Position numbers and translations under genes: made by a program. From NCBI RefSeq assembly GCF_002699205.1, contig NZ_PABT01000023.1, positions 62,001-126,000 of the forward strand: a stretch of DNA of 64,000 nucleotides, written 5' to 3'. The notes under the pieces were generated by a model. The model saw only the letters and a program-made list of their open reading frames with translations. It did no database searches and was not told where the DNA came from. Below are positions 44,299 through 52,590 of the stretch, piece by piece (the first letter of the stretch is position 1; the number at the start of each line of letters is the position of its first letter). The stretch comes from Allomuricauda sp. Its GTDB lineage: Bacteria; Bacteroidota; Bacteroidia; Flavobacteriales; Flavobacteriaceae.

Positions 44299-45567
44299 TT
44301 ATCTATGGATTGTTTGGAGCCTATCGGGACCTACGGAAACTATCTTTATGGGCACATTCAATTGTTTTTCCAAAAACGCGATATACTCATTTAGGGATTC
44401 AGGCAATTCTTCCTCTTTTGTGAGTTTTGTGAGGTCTTTGCTCCAACCTTTCATTTCGGTGTAAACTGGAGTTACATATTCCTCGTCAATATTATAGGGC
44501 AAGTGCTGAATTTCTTCTCCCTTGTACTTGTAGGAGGTGCAGACCTTGATAGTGTCAAAACCGCTCAGGACATCGGCCTTCATCATCATCAGTTCGGTTA
44601 CCCCATTGATTTGAACGGCATATTTCAAGGCTACCAAATCTAGCCATCCACAACGCCTTGGTCTTCCTGTGGTTGCCCCAAACTCTTTGCCTACATTTGC
44701 CATGGTGGCTCCATCCTCATCAAAAAGCTCGGTAGGGAAGGGGCCACTGCCGACCCGCGTAGTGTATGCTTTGAATATTCCCAGAACCCTTTCAATTTTA
44801 TTGGGGGCCACGCCCAATCCGGTACATGCCCCGGCTGCTGTGGTATTGGATGATGTGACGAACGGATAGGTCCCAAAATCGATATCCAACAAAGAGCCTT
44901 GGGCGCCTTCGGCCAAAATCTTTTTGCCTTCGGACTGTGCCTTGAAAATATATTCTTCGCTGTCAATGAAGGTCAGTTTTTTGAGTGTTTCCACACCTTC
45001 GTAAAATTCTGCCTCCAATTCATCGAGGTTGTATTGAATGTCTACATCATAAAAACCGATCATGGCCTCATGTTTATCGGCCAAGGCACGATATTTTGTT
45101 TTCCAGTCCTCGAATTCCAAATCCCCGACACGCATACCATTACGACCTGTTTTGTCCATATAAGTGGGGCCAATACCTTTTAGGGTGGAGCCTATTTTTG
45201 CTTTTCCCTTTGACGCTTCGGAAGCGGCATCCAACAAGCGGTGCGTAGGTAGGATCAGATGGGCTTTACGTGAAATGAAGAGCTTGGATTCGATATCGAT
45301 ATTGAATTTCTCCAAATTGTCCAGTTCTTTCTTGAAGATTACGGGGTCTATCACCACTCCGTTACCAACAATATTAATGGCGTTTTTATGAAAAATCCCT
45401 GAAGGAATTGTATGCAAAACGTGTTTTATGCCATCAAACTCTAAGGTATGTCCTGCATTTGGGCCTCCTTGAAATCGGGCGATAATATCGTATTCCTTGG
45501 TAAGTACATCAACAATTTTTCCTTTTCCTTCGTCTCCCCATTGGAGTCCAAGCAATAAATCTACCAT
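44299..45567 (-). CDS. purA: Adenylosuccinate synthetase
   Basis: Joins IMP and aspartate with GTP, the first committed step to AMP. The N-terminal GLQWGDEGKGKIVDVL is the GTP-binding loop with the catalytic Asp, and GGPNAGHTL, GIGPTYMDKTGRNGMRVGDL, TSSNTTAAGACTGLGV and RVGSGPFPTELFD are the other signature parts. 422 residues. It lies 12 bp after the Fur-family gene and is the last gene of the rel-fur-purA run. In other bacteria the enzyme is inhibited by ppGpp. Confidence 0.97.
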   Translation of the reverse strand: MVDLLLGLQWGDEGKGKIVDVLTKEYDIIARFQGGPNAGHTLEFDGIKHVLHTIPSGIFHKNAINIVGNGVVIDPVIFKKELDNLEKFNIDIESKLFISRKAHLILPTHRLLDAASEASKGKAKIGSTLKGIGPTYMDKTGRNGMRVGDLEFEDWKTKYRALADKHEAMIGFYDVDIQYNLDELEAEFYEGVETLKKLTFIDSEEYIFKAQSEGKKILAEGAQGSLLDIDFGTYPFVTSSNTTAAGACTGLGVAPNKIERVLGIFKAYTTRVGSGPFPTELFDEDGATMANVGKEFGATTGRPRRCGWLDLVALKYAVQINGVTELMMMKADVLSGFDTIKVCTSYKYKGEEIQHLPYNIDEEYVTPVYTEMKGWSKDLTKLTKEEELPESLNEYIAFLEKQLNVPIKIVSVGPDRLQTIHR

Positions 45568-45579
45568 GTAATGTTCGGG

Positions 45580-46047
45580 TTATTCGGTTAGGTTTTTTTC
45601 TTTGTTTCGGGTTCCGTAGAAATATAATGAGTGATTGTTGATCTTAATGTCAAAAACCTCCTCAATGGTTTTTTTGATGGATTGTATGCGCGGGTCACAA
45701 AATTCCACTACTTCGCCCGTATCAGTAAGTATAACATGGTCATGTTGACGGTCAAAATATGACTTCTCATACTGGGCTTGGTTTTTGCCGAACTGGTGTT
45801 TGCGTACCAGTTTGCTCTCCAACAAAAGTTCAATGGTATTGTAGAGCGTGGCACGGCTCACCCTATAGTTCTTTGTTTTCATTTTGATGTAAAGGGATTC
45901 TACGTCAAAATGATCGTCACTATTGTAGATTTCCTGTAAAATGGCGTATCGTTCAGGGGTTTTGCGGTGTCCTTTTTCCTCAAGGAAAGCGGTGAACACG
46001 TTTTTTACGATCTCCTGATTTTTATTGTTTCCCATGACTTTCTGCAT
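45580..46047 (-). CDS. Fur/PerR-family transcriptional regulator without structural zinc cysteines
   Basis: A 155-residue regulator. The winged helix (about 20-85; [34 protein letters not shown]) and the metal-binding segment [19 protein letters not shown] are clear Fur-family sequences. The HDH ligands (102-104) are kept, but the structural CxxC pair of most Fur proteins is LTDT here and no second CxxC exists; a single Cys follows (EFCDPRI). The metal sensed cannot be decided. ATG 46047 or 46035. Lies 28 bp after rel and 12 bp before purA. Confidence 0.9.
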   Translation of the reverse strand: MQKVMGNNKNQEIVKNVFTAFLEEKGHRKTPERYAILQEIYNSDDHFDVESLYIKMKTKNYRVSRATLYNTIELLLESKLVRKHQFGKNQAQYEKSYFDRQHDHVILTDTGEVVEFCDPRIQSIKKTIEEVFDIKINNHSLYFYGTRNKEKNLTE

Positions 46048-46075
46048 AGCTAATGCACAAAGGTACAGTTTAAAA

Positions 46076-48280
46076 TTAAATTCTTGTCACTTTATCTATC
46101 CCTTCGACCTGTTTTAAACGGTTCATCAATTTTTTAAGGATGTTGTTGTTTTTGACGACCAGGGTTATCTTTCCCTTGAAAGTCCCTCCATCGGCACTAA
46201 AGTTGAGGTTCCGCATGTTCACGTGCATATTTTCGGAGATGATCTTGGTAATGTCCTTTACCAATCCCATATTGTCAATTCCCGTGATTTGGATATCCAC
46301 CGAAAATTCTTCTTGTGACGAATCTATCCATTTTGCACTAATGATTCGATAGGCATAATTGGATTGAAGGGAAATGGCGTTGGGACAATTCTTTTTGTGG
46401 ACCTTGATACCATCGTTCACACTTACAAATCCAAAAACTTCATCTCCAGGAATGGGATTGCAACATTGTGACAATTTATAGTTTAACCTTTCTTCTTCTT
46501 TTCCAAATACAAGAAGGTCATATTTTGTGGTGATCTCATTTTTGTCAACATCTTTGGGAACAGGTGTCTTACGGATTCTGTTCTTAAAGAAATTGATAAA
46601 TGCATTGTGATAGGAGGAAGCAAAATCTTTAAGCTTGTCATTGTCGATTACCCCAATACCGACCCTGTAAAAAAGGTCCAAACTTGTCTTCAATTTGAAG
46701 AATGTGACCAATTTGTTGATGGTATCCTCGTTCAGGTTTATTTTTTGGGCCTTGAGTTTTCGGCGCAGGATTTCCTTTCCTTCGGCGGCAATCTCTTTTT
46801 TCTCTTCACTGAGCGATGATTTGATTTTGGAACGAGCTCGTGCCGTTTGCGCGTAATCCAACCAACTTTGGGTAGGTTTGGCACTTTCCGAGGTAATGAT
46901 TTCTACTTGGTCACCACTTTGGAGTACGGTTCCCAGGGGAACCAATTTACCGTTTACCTTAACGCCGCGGGTCTTCATACCTATTTCAGTATGTATGTTG
47001 AACGCAAAATCCAGCGCCGTTGCACCCTTTGGCATCGATTTTAGGTCACCTTTTGGTGTAAACACGAATATTTCCTTGGAATAGAGGTTGAGTTTGAACT
47101 CTTCCACAAAATCCACAGCGTTGCCGTTGGAGTTTTCCAGAGCCTCTTGAAGCTTGTTCAGCCATTCTTCTATTCCCTGTTCCTTTTGCTCTCCATGTTT
47201 GTATTTGAAGTGTGCAGCGTAGCCTTTTTCCGCAATTTCGTGCATGCGCTCGCTTCGAATCTGTACCTCCACCCATTTTCCTTTGGGGCCCATTACCGTA
47301 ATGTGGAGCGCTTCGTAACCAGTGGATTTTGGAGAGGTGATCCAATCCCGCAATCGGATAGGATTGGGGGTGAAGTGATCGGTGACAATGGAGTATATTT
47401 TCCAAGCAAGGAACTTTTCGTTCTTGCGATCGGATTTGTAAATGATTCGAATTGCGAACTTATCGTAGACCTCATCAAAGGTTACATTTTGGGTCTTCAT
47501 CTTTTTACGGATGGAGTAGATGGATTTCATCCTTCCCTTGATGTAATAGTTAAGGCCCTCTTTATCCAAGGAGGTTCTGATCACATTGGCGAAATCCTCT
47601 ATGTAGGCCAGGCTTTCTTCTTCGGTATCCTCAATTTTGGCCTGAATATCATTAAATACTTCGGGCTCCGTGTATTTTAACGAAAGGTCCTCCAAATGTG
47701 TTTTGATATTGTAAAGCCCAATTCTGTGGGCAAGGGGAGCATAGATATAAAGGGTCTCCGAAGCTATCTTTACCTGCTTGTGCTCTGGCATGGAATCCAT
47801 GGTGAGCATATTGTGGTAACGGTCCGCGATCTTAATGATGATCACCCGGACATCGTCATGTAGGGTCAGCAACATTTTTCTGAAGTTCTCCGCTTGCTGA
47901 CTTATGTCCTTATCCTTTTTAAGGTGGGCAATCTTGGTTAGTCCATCCACAATTCGGGCAACGGTCTCGCCGAACATACGCTCAATGTCATCCAAGGTAT
48001 AGGGTGTGTCCTCCACTACGTCATGGAGCAGGGCAGAAGCAATGGAAACGGCATCAAGGCCGATTTCCGAAGCTACAATCTTGGCCACGGCAATAGGGTG
48101 GAAAATATAAGCTTCCCCAGATTTTCGACGTTGGTCTTTATGGGCATCCACGGCCACGTCAAAGGCAGAACGAATCAACTTCTTGTCCTCATCCGTCAAC
48201 GTTTGGTAGCTAATGCGAAGTAATTCTTTGTACTGCTTCGCAATCTCCTTGTTCTCTTTTTCAATAGCAGCCTCTGTCAT
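46076..48280 (-). CDS. Bifunctional (p)ppGpp synthetase/hydrolase, Rel/SpoT type
   Basis: Makes and degrades the stringent-response alarmone. It has 734 residues. The HD hydrolase domain (about 45-200) has intact [14 protein letters not shown] and [11 protein letters not shown]. The synthetase domain (about 235-370) contains [16 protein letters not shown] and [23 protein letters not shown] (about 395-460) and a C-terminal ACT domain (about 660-734) follow. Both catalytic halves look active. Neighbours: trmH-type gene and M48 protease upstream, fur and purA downstream on the same strand. Confidence 0.96.
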   Translation of the reverse strand: MTEAAIEKENKEIAKQYKELLRISYQTLTDEDKKLIRSAFDVAVDAHKDQRRKSGEAYIFHPIAVAKIVASEIGLDAVSIASALLHDVVEDTPYTLDDIERMFGETVARIVDGLTKIAHLKKDKDISQQAENFRKMLLTLHDDVRVIIIKIADRYHNMLTMDSMPEHKQVKIASETLYIYAPLAHRIGLYNIKTHLEDLSLKYTEPEVFNDIQAKIEDTEEESLAYIEDFANVIRTSLDKEGLNYYIKGRMKSIYSIRKKMKTQNVTFDEVYDKFAIRIIYKSDRKNEKFLAWKIYSIVTDHFTPNPIRLRDWITSPKSTGYEALHITVMGPKGKWVEVQIRSERMHEIAEKGYAAHFKYKHGEQKEQGIEEWLNKLQEALENSNGNAVDFVEEFKLNLYSKEIFVFTPKGDLKSMPKGATALDFAFNIHTEIGMKTRGVKVNGKLVPLGTVLQSGDQVEIITSESAKPTQSWLDYAQTARARSKIKSSLSEEKKEIAAEGKEILRRKLKAQKINLNEDTINKLVTFFKLKTSLDLFYRVGIGVIDNDKLKDFASSYHNAFINFFKNRIRKTPVPKDVDKNEITTKYDLLVFGKEEERLNYKLSQCCNPIPGDEVFGFVSVNDGIKVHKKNCPNAISLQSNYAYRIISAKWIDSSQEEFSVDIQITGIDNMGLVKDITKIISENMHVNMRNLNFSADGGTFKGKITLVVKNNNILKKLMNRLKQVEGIDKVTRI

Positions 48281-48324
48281 AGTATATTAAATTTACTACA
48301 ATCTTATAATCTAAACAACAAAAT

Positions 48325-49557
48325 CTATGCCTTTAAGTTTCTGATGCGTTCTACCAGTGGTGGATGTGAGTAGTGGACAAAAACATAGGCAGGGTGAGGG
48401 GTCAGGTTGCTCAAGCTTTTTCTGGACAACTTTTTTAAGGAGGAAATCAAAGGTGCTGCCGCAAAAGTGGTCTTGGCAAAATCATCGGCCTGGAACTCGA
48501 ACTTCCTCGATAAGTAGTTCATGATCAATCCTGTAATTTCTGATATGGGACTGTACAAAAGGGCGAACCCTACCAAAGCGGCATGAAAACTAGGGGTGGA
48601 AACGCCAATGGCCAACGAAATTTCTGGATGATTGATGAACAAGGATAGAATATACAAGGTTAAACCGGTTGTCAACAGGGAAACGATAAGATTGACGATT
48701 ATATGTTTGCGTTTATAATGACCTACTTCGTGTGCCAAAACCGCGACAATTTCATCTTCGGTCAGATCATTGATCAATGTATCAAAAAGTGTGATGCGTT
48801 TTTCCTTTCCGAATCCTGAGAAATATGCATTTGCCTTAGTGGATCGTTTGGAACCATCTATCACAAAAATATTTTGGAGCTCAAAACCTACTTTTTGGGC
48901 ATAGTTTTCAATAGCACTTTTTAAGCTTCCATCCTGTAAGGGGGTTTGTTTATTGAAAATAGGGACAATAAGGCGGCTATAAAATAAGTTGATAAAAAGG
49001 ATCACCCCCGAAACCATGGCCCACGCATAGATCCAAAAATTGGGTCCAGTGGATTGATAAAATAGCATAAAGAGCGTCAAAATACCTCCCCCCAGGATAA
49101 CGGTAAGGATGGCTCCTTTCAGTTTATCCGATAAAAAGGTGGATTTAGTGGTTTTGTTGAATCCATACTTTTCCTCGATAACGAAGGTTCGGTAATAGGA
49201 GAATGGTAGCCCCAAAACAGCACTTCCAAGCATAATGATTCCGAAGAAAATCAAAGCCATTGGAATGGTACTTTCCGTAATGGAGCGTGTGAGTTGGTCC
49301 ACCCACTCAAAACCTCCGAACCAGAGGAAACAAATGGTTGCCACCAGTGAGAATCCGTCGGAAATCAACCCGAATTTATAATTCGTTTTTTTGTATTGCT
49401 GTGATTTTTGATACTCGTTTTCATCAAAAACATCGGCGAGCTCTGAGGGTAGAGTGGATTTGAACCACTTGGCATTCAGGTACTCCAAATACTGGTGGGC
49501 CAAATATTGGACCACAAGGATGGCCAGTATAACAAAAAATAGTGAATTTTTTTCCAT
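48325..49557 (-). CDS. M48-family zinc metallopeptidase (Ste24/CAAX protease-like)
   Basis: An integral membrane protease of 410 residues with about seven membrane helices. Zinc motif HEVGH is at 276-280 (VAVLAHEVGHYKRKH), with the third ligand in the KFEFQADDFA segment. The architecture (GSKRSTKANAYFSGFGKEKR before the zinc motif) is that of Ste24p. In bacteria such enzymes remove damaged or misfolded membrane proteins. Its start lies 3 bp from the upstream trmH-type stop. Confidence 0.93.
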   Translation of the reverse strand: MEKNSLFFVILAILVVQYLAHQYLEYLNAKWFKSTLPSELADVFDENEYQKSQQYKKTNYKFGLISDGFSLVATICFLWFGGFEWVDQLTRSITESTIPMALIFFGIIMLGSAVLGLPFSYYRTFVIEEKYGFNKTTKSTFLSDKLKGAILTVILGGGILTLFMLFYQSTGPNFWIYAWAMVSGVILFINLFYSRLIVPIFNKQTPLQDGSLKSAIENYAQKVGFELQNIFVIDGSKRSTKANAYFSGFGKEKRITLFDTLINDLTEDEIVAVLAHEVGHYKRKHIIVNLIVSLLTTGLTLYILSLFINHPEISLAIGVSTPSFHAALVGFALLYSPISEITGLIMNYLSRKFEFQADDFAKTTFAAAPLISSLKKLSRKSLSNLTPHPAYVFVHYSHPPLVERIRNLKA

Positions 49558-49560
49558 AGC

Positions 49561-50361
49561 TTAAAATCCGCGCTGGCGCTTCGCCTCAAATATAAGTATT
49601 GCAGCGGATACCGAAACATTCATGGAGTCTATTTCCCCTTGCATCGGTATAATTATGTTTTGGTCGGAATTTTCAAGCCATTTTTCTGTCAATCCAGTAG
49701 CTTCCGTACCCATCACTAGGGCGGATGCGGCTTTAAAATCACAATCCACATAATTTTTTGAAGCGGTCAAGGCAGCACAATAAATTTTGATTTGGTTAGT
49801 TTGCAAAAAATCAATGATCTCGTCCGTGGTCCCGACTCCTATTTGGTTGGTGAAAAGGCAACCTACGCTGGAGCGGATAATGTTTGGACTATATAGGTCA
49901 GATCTGGGGTTTGCAATTAAAACGGCGTCCACGGCAGCGGCAGCGGCCGTACGTAGAAGAGCACCGATATTACCCGGTTTTTCAGGAGCTTCGGCAACGA
50001 GGACCAAAGGTGTTTTGTTTTTAAAAGTGATGTGCTCCAAATGATGATCTTTGGAACGCATCAATCCAAGAACGCCCTCCGTAGTGCCACGATGTGCGAT
50101 TTTACCGTAAACATTCTCGGAGACTTGGATAATTTCCGGTCGGGAAGCTTTGATGAAAGATTCGATGGGGATGTCGCCCATGATTTCCGGACAATACAGG
50201 AGGGTCTGTAAATTATACCCTCCTTTTTGGGCCAATTCAATCTCTCGTTGTCCCTCTACAACAAAAAGCCCGGTATTTCTTCGTTCACGCGACTTTTCCT
50301 TAAGGAGCAGGATTTTTTTCACCAAAGAATTTTGGGCACTACTTATCAATTTGGCTTCCAT
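49561..50361 (-). CDS. SpoU/TrmH-family RNA 2'-O-methyltransferase
   Basis: A 266-residue knotted (SPOUT) methyltransferase. The N-terminal substrate-binding domain (GLFVVEGQREIELAQKGGYN) is followed by the three SPOUT motifs: APEKPGNIGALLRTA, SALVMGTEATGLTEKWLENS and IPMQGEIDSMNVSVSAAILI. The rRNA or tRNA target is not given by the sequence. First gene of the run trmH-type/M48/rel/fur/purA. Confidence 0.92.
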   Translation of the reverse strand: MEAKLISSAQNSLVKKILLLKEKSRERRNTGLFVVEGQREIELAQKGGYNLQTLLYCPEIMGDIPIESFIKASRPEIIQVSENVYGKIAHRGTTEGVLGLMRSKDHHLEHITFKNKTPLVLVAEAPEKPGNIGALLRTAAAAAVDAVLIANPRSDLYSPNIIRSSVGCLFTNQIGVGTTDEIIDFLQTNQIKIYCAALTASKNYVDCDFKAASALVMGTEATGLTEKWLENSDQNIIIPMQGEIDSMNVSVSAAILIFEAKRQRGF

Positions 50362-50430
50362 AATATGGTAAAAATAGATATTCCTGTAATTATAAAAAGG
50401 TGTTTTCGACCAAAGGGTAAAATATGAACC

Positions 50431-51231
50431 ATGAATAAACTAACCATTTTATTGATTTTCTTGGCCTTTTGTGCCTGTAAACAAGCCCCAAAAGCTGAAA
50501 AAGTTGAAGCGCCCGTTCCTCGAGAAACCCCTAGGTCCACACCCAAATACCCAGAAGCCATCGTCAATATTTTTGAGGCGCATGGTGGATTGGAGCAATG
50601 GAAAAAACAACGTACGCTGTCTTTTGTGCTTCCTAAACCAAATTTACAGGAAACCCATACGATAGATTTGTGGTCCAGAAAGGATAGAATTGATGCCGAA
50701 CAATTTTCGATGGGTTTTGATGGTGAACAACCTTGGCTGTTGGATGCCGATCAAAATTATAAAGGGGATGTTGGATTTTATCATAATTTGATGTTTTACT
50801 TCTATGCCATGCCTTTTGTTTTTGCCGATGATGGCATTGTTTATTCAGGGGCTGACGACTTGGAGTATGATGGAAAGAGCTACCCTGGAATAAAAGTGGC
50901 CTATCAGGCTGGGGTGGGAGCCTCATCCAAGGATGAATATTATATCCATTTTGATGCCGATACCCATCAAATGGCGTGGTTGGGCTATACGGTAACCTAT
51001 AGGTCTGGGGAAAGTTCGGACAATGTTAAATGGATCAATTACAACGATTGGCAAAAAGTGAATGGGGTCCTATTGCCGAAATCCATTACTTGGTTTCAAT
51101 TAGAGGATGGAAATCTAATTGCGCCGAGAAACACGGTCATTTTTGAAAGCGTTAGCTTGAGTGAAATTCCGAAAGCCATGGATTTTTATGAAAAGCCAGC
51201 AGAAGCAGTCTATGTTTTGGATAAAAAATAA
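50431..51231 (+). CDS. DUF6503-type lipoprotein
   Basis: A 266-residue lipoprotein (LLIFLAFCAC; lipidated Cys) with a proline-rich spacer (EAPVPRETPRSTPKYP) and a beta-rich domain beginning VNIFEAHGGLEQWKKQRTLS. The IFEAHGG...W opening and the FYFYAMPFVFADD core are marks of the DUF6503 group, whose fold resembles LolA/LppX-type lipid-binding envelope proteins. Function unknown. Single gene with its own terminator. Confidence 0.8.
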   Translation: MNKLTILLIFLAFCACKQAPKAEKVEAPVPRETPRSTPKYPEAIVNIFEAHGGLEQWKKQRTLSFVLPKPNLQETHTIDLWSRKDRIDAEQFSMGFDGEQPWLLDADQNYKGDVGFYHNLMFYFYAMPFVFADDGIVYSGADDLEYDGKSYPGIKVAYQAGVGASSKDEYYIHFDADTHQMAWLGYTVTYRSGESSDNVKWINYNDWQKVNGVLLPKSITWFQLEDGNLIAPRNTVIFESVSLSEIPKAMDFYEKPAEAVYVLDKK

Positions 51232-51233
51232 AT

Positions 51234-51263
51234 AAAAAAGGCGCCGATTTCGGCGCCTTTTTT
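51234..51263. terminator. Bidirectional terminator between the DUF6503 and amidohydrolase genes
   Basis: AAAAAA-GGCGCCGA-TT-TCGGCGCC-TTTTTT: a perfect 8-bp GC-rich stem flanked by six A and six T, so it can end transcription from both convergent genes. Confidence 0.92.
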
Positions 51264-51281
51264 ACAATATCTCTCTATAAT

Positions 51282-52580
51282 TTACTGTCCTTCCTTTTCT
51301 CTCTCGTATTTGTCCATATACCTTTTCCAAAGTTTTGTCTGGTGGGTTTCCAAAGAAATATCCCTACCATCAATATATGCCTTGATCAGTTGATTGGTGC
51401 GCATATCCAAGGCATCTCCTTCGGAAATAAAGAGCGTGGCGCTTTTGCCTTCCTCTAAAGTTCCGTACCTATCATCAATACCCAAAATCTTGGCAGTATT
51501 GCCGGTAATCAGTTGCAATGCTGTTTCCTTGTCCAATCCTTGCGCTACCGTCTGTCCTGCATAAAAAGCAAGGTTTCTTGTCTGGAAATTGGCAGCATTC
51601 TCGTTCTGTAATCCCACTAAAAGTCCCGCATCTACCAACAACTTTGGTAATTTATAGGTAAAGTCATAGTCATCATCATCAAATCGGGGCAATGAATGGG
51701 TCCGTTCCACTAAAACGGGAATATTGTGCTGTTTTAAGAAACCAGCTATTTTATTGGCGCTATATCCTCCTACGATCACAACGTGCTTAACCCCCATTTC
51801 TTTGGCAAAGGTTACGGCATCGGTTATTTCCTTTTCACCATTGGCATGGATGTAAAGGCGTTTTGAGCCATCAAAAAGCCCCTGCATGGCTGCAAACGGA
51901 AGGTTTTTCTCTTTTTCTGTTGTCTTTCCGTAGGCTATGGAATTTTGGAAGAAGTTTTTGATGTCATCCATCTCTTTCCCGTAATCTTTATTTGGGATAA
52001 AACCTCTTCCTTCGCCCATCCACCTTCTGCCTCTTCTAAAGAAGTTTGGCCAGTTCATATGGATGCCGTCGTCTGTTTTTAACGCTGCATCTTCCCAGTT
52101 CCATGCATCAAACTGTACAATACTTGATGTGCCGGAAATAGTTCCCCCCTGTGGGGTTATCTGCCCAATGAGAACACCGTTGGGGCGCATACTTTCCACG
52201 ACCTTTGATTCGGCATTGTAAGCAATTAAACTACGGACATGGGGAATCATTTCACCAATTTCATCTTGGTCATCACTGGCCCTAACCGCATCCACTTCTA
52301 CCAAACCAAGTGATTTGGAAGGAGCTATAAAACCAGGGTACACATGTTTGCCTTCGGCATTGATTACCGTGCCGACCGAGGGAGCCTCAAGATTTGCACC
52401 AATGGCCGTGATCGTGCCGTCATTAAAAATGATGGTGCAGTTTTCAATGACCTCTCCGTTTCCGATGTGGGCGGTTGCACCAACTATCGCAATTTGTTCG
52501 GATTGAGGTGGGGCAGGGGTTTGTTGTGCATTCAATGAAACCCCAAATACGATTGCTATGATTAAAAATATTCTTTTCAT
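51282..52580 (-). CDS. Secreted amidohydrolase-like protein lacking the metal-binding HxH
   Basis: A 432-residue exported protein (ATG 52580, signal peptide MKRIFLIIAIVFGVSLNA). The domain is of the amidohydrolase/imidazolonepropionase type (ATAHIGNGEVIENCTIIFND; the end ALQLITGNTAKILGIDDRYG and GTLEEGKSATLFISEGDAL is typical). After strand 1, where active members have GxIDxHxH, it reads YPGFIAPSKSLGL, so the metal pair is gone. Probably not a hydrolase by itself; it may be a partner of the larger protein encoded 10 bp upstream. Confidence 0.85.
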   Translation of the reverse strand: MKRIFLIIAIVFGVSLNAQQTPAPPQSEQIAIVGATAHIGNGEVIENCTIIFNDGTITAIGANLEAPSVGTVINAEGKHVYPGFIAPSKSLGLVEVDAVRASDDQDEIGEMIPHVRSLIAYNAESKVVESMRPNGVLIGQITPQGGTISGTSSIVQFDAWNWEDAALKTDDGIHMNWPNFFRRGRRWMGEGRGFIPNKDYGKEMDDIKNFFQNSIAYGKTTEKEKNLPFAAMQGLFDGSKRLYIHANGEKEITDAVTFAKEMGVKHVVIVGGYSANKIAGFLKQHNIPVLVERTHSLPRFDDDDYDFTYKLPKLLVDAGLLVGLQNENAANFQTRNLAFYAGQTVAQGLDKETALQLITGNTAKILGIDDRYGTLEEGKSATLFISEGDALDMRTNQLIKAYIDGRDISLETHQTKLWKRYMDKYEREKEGQ

Positions 52581-52590
52581 AATTTGTTTT

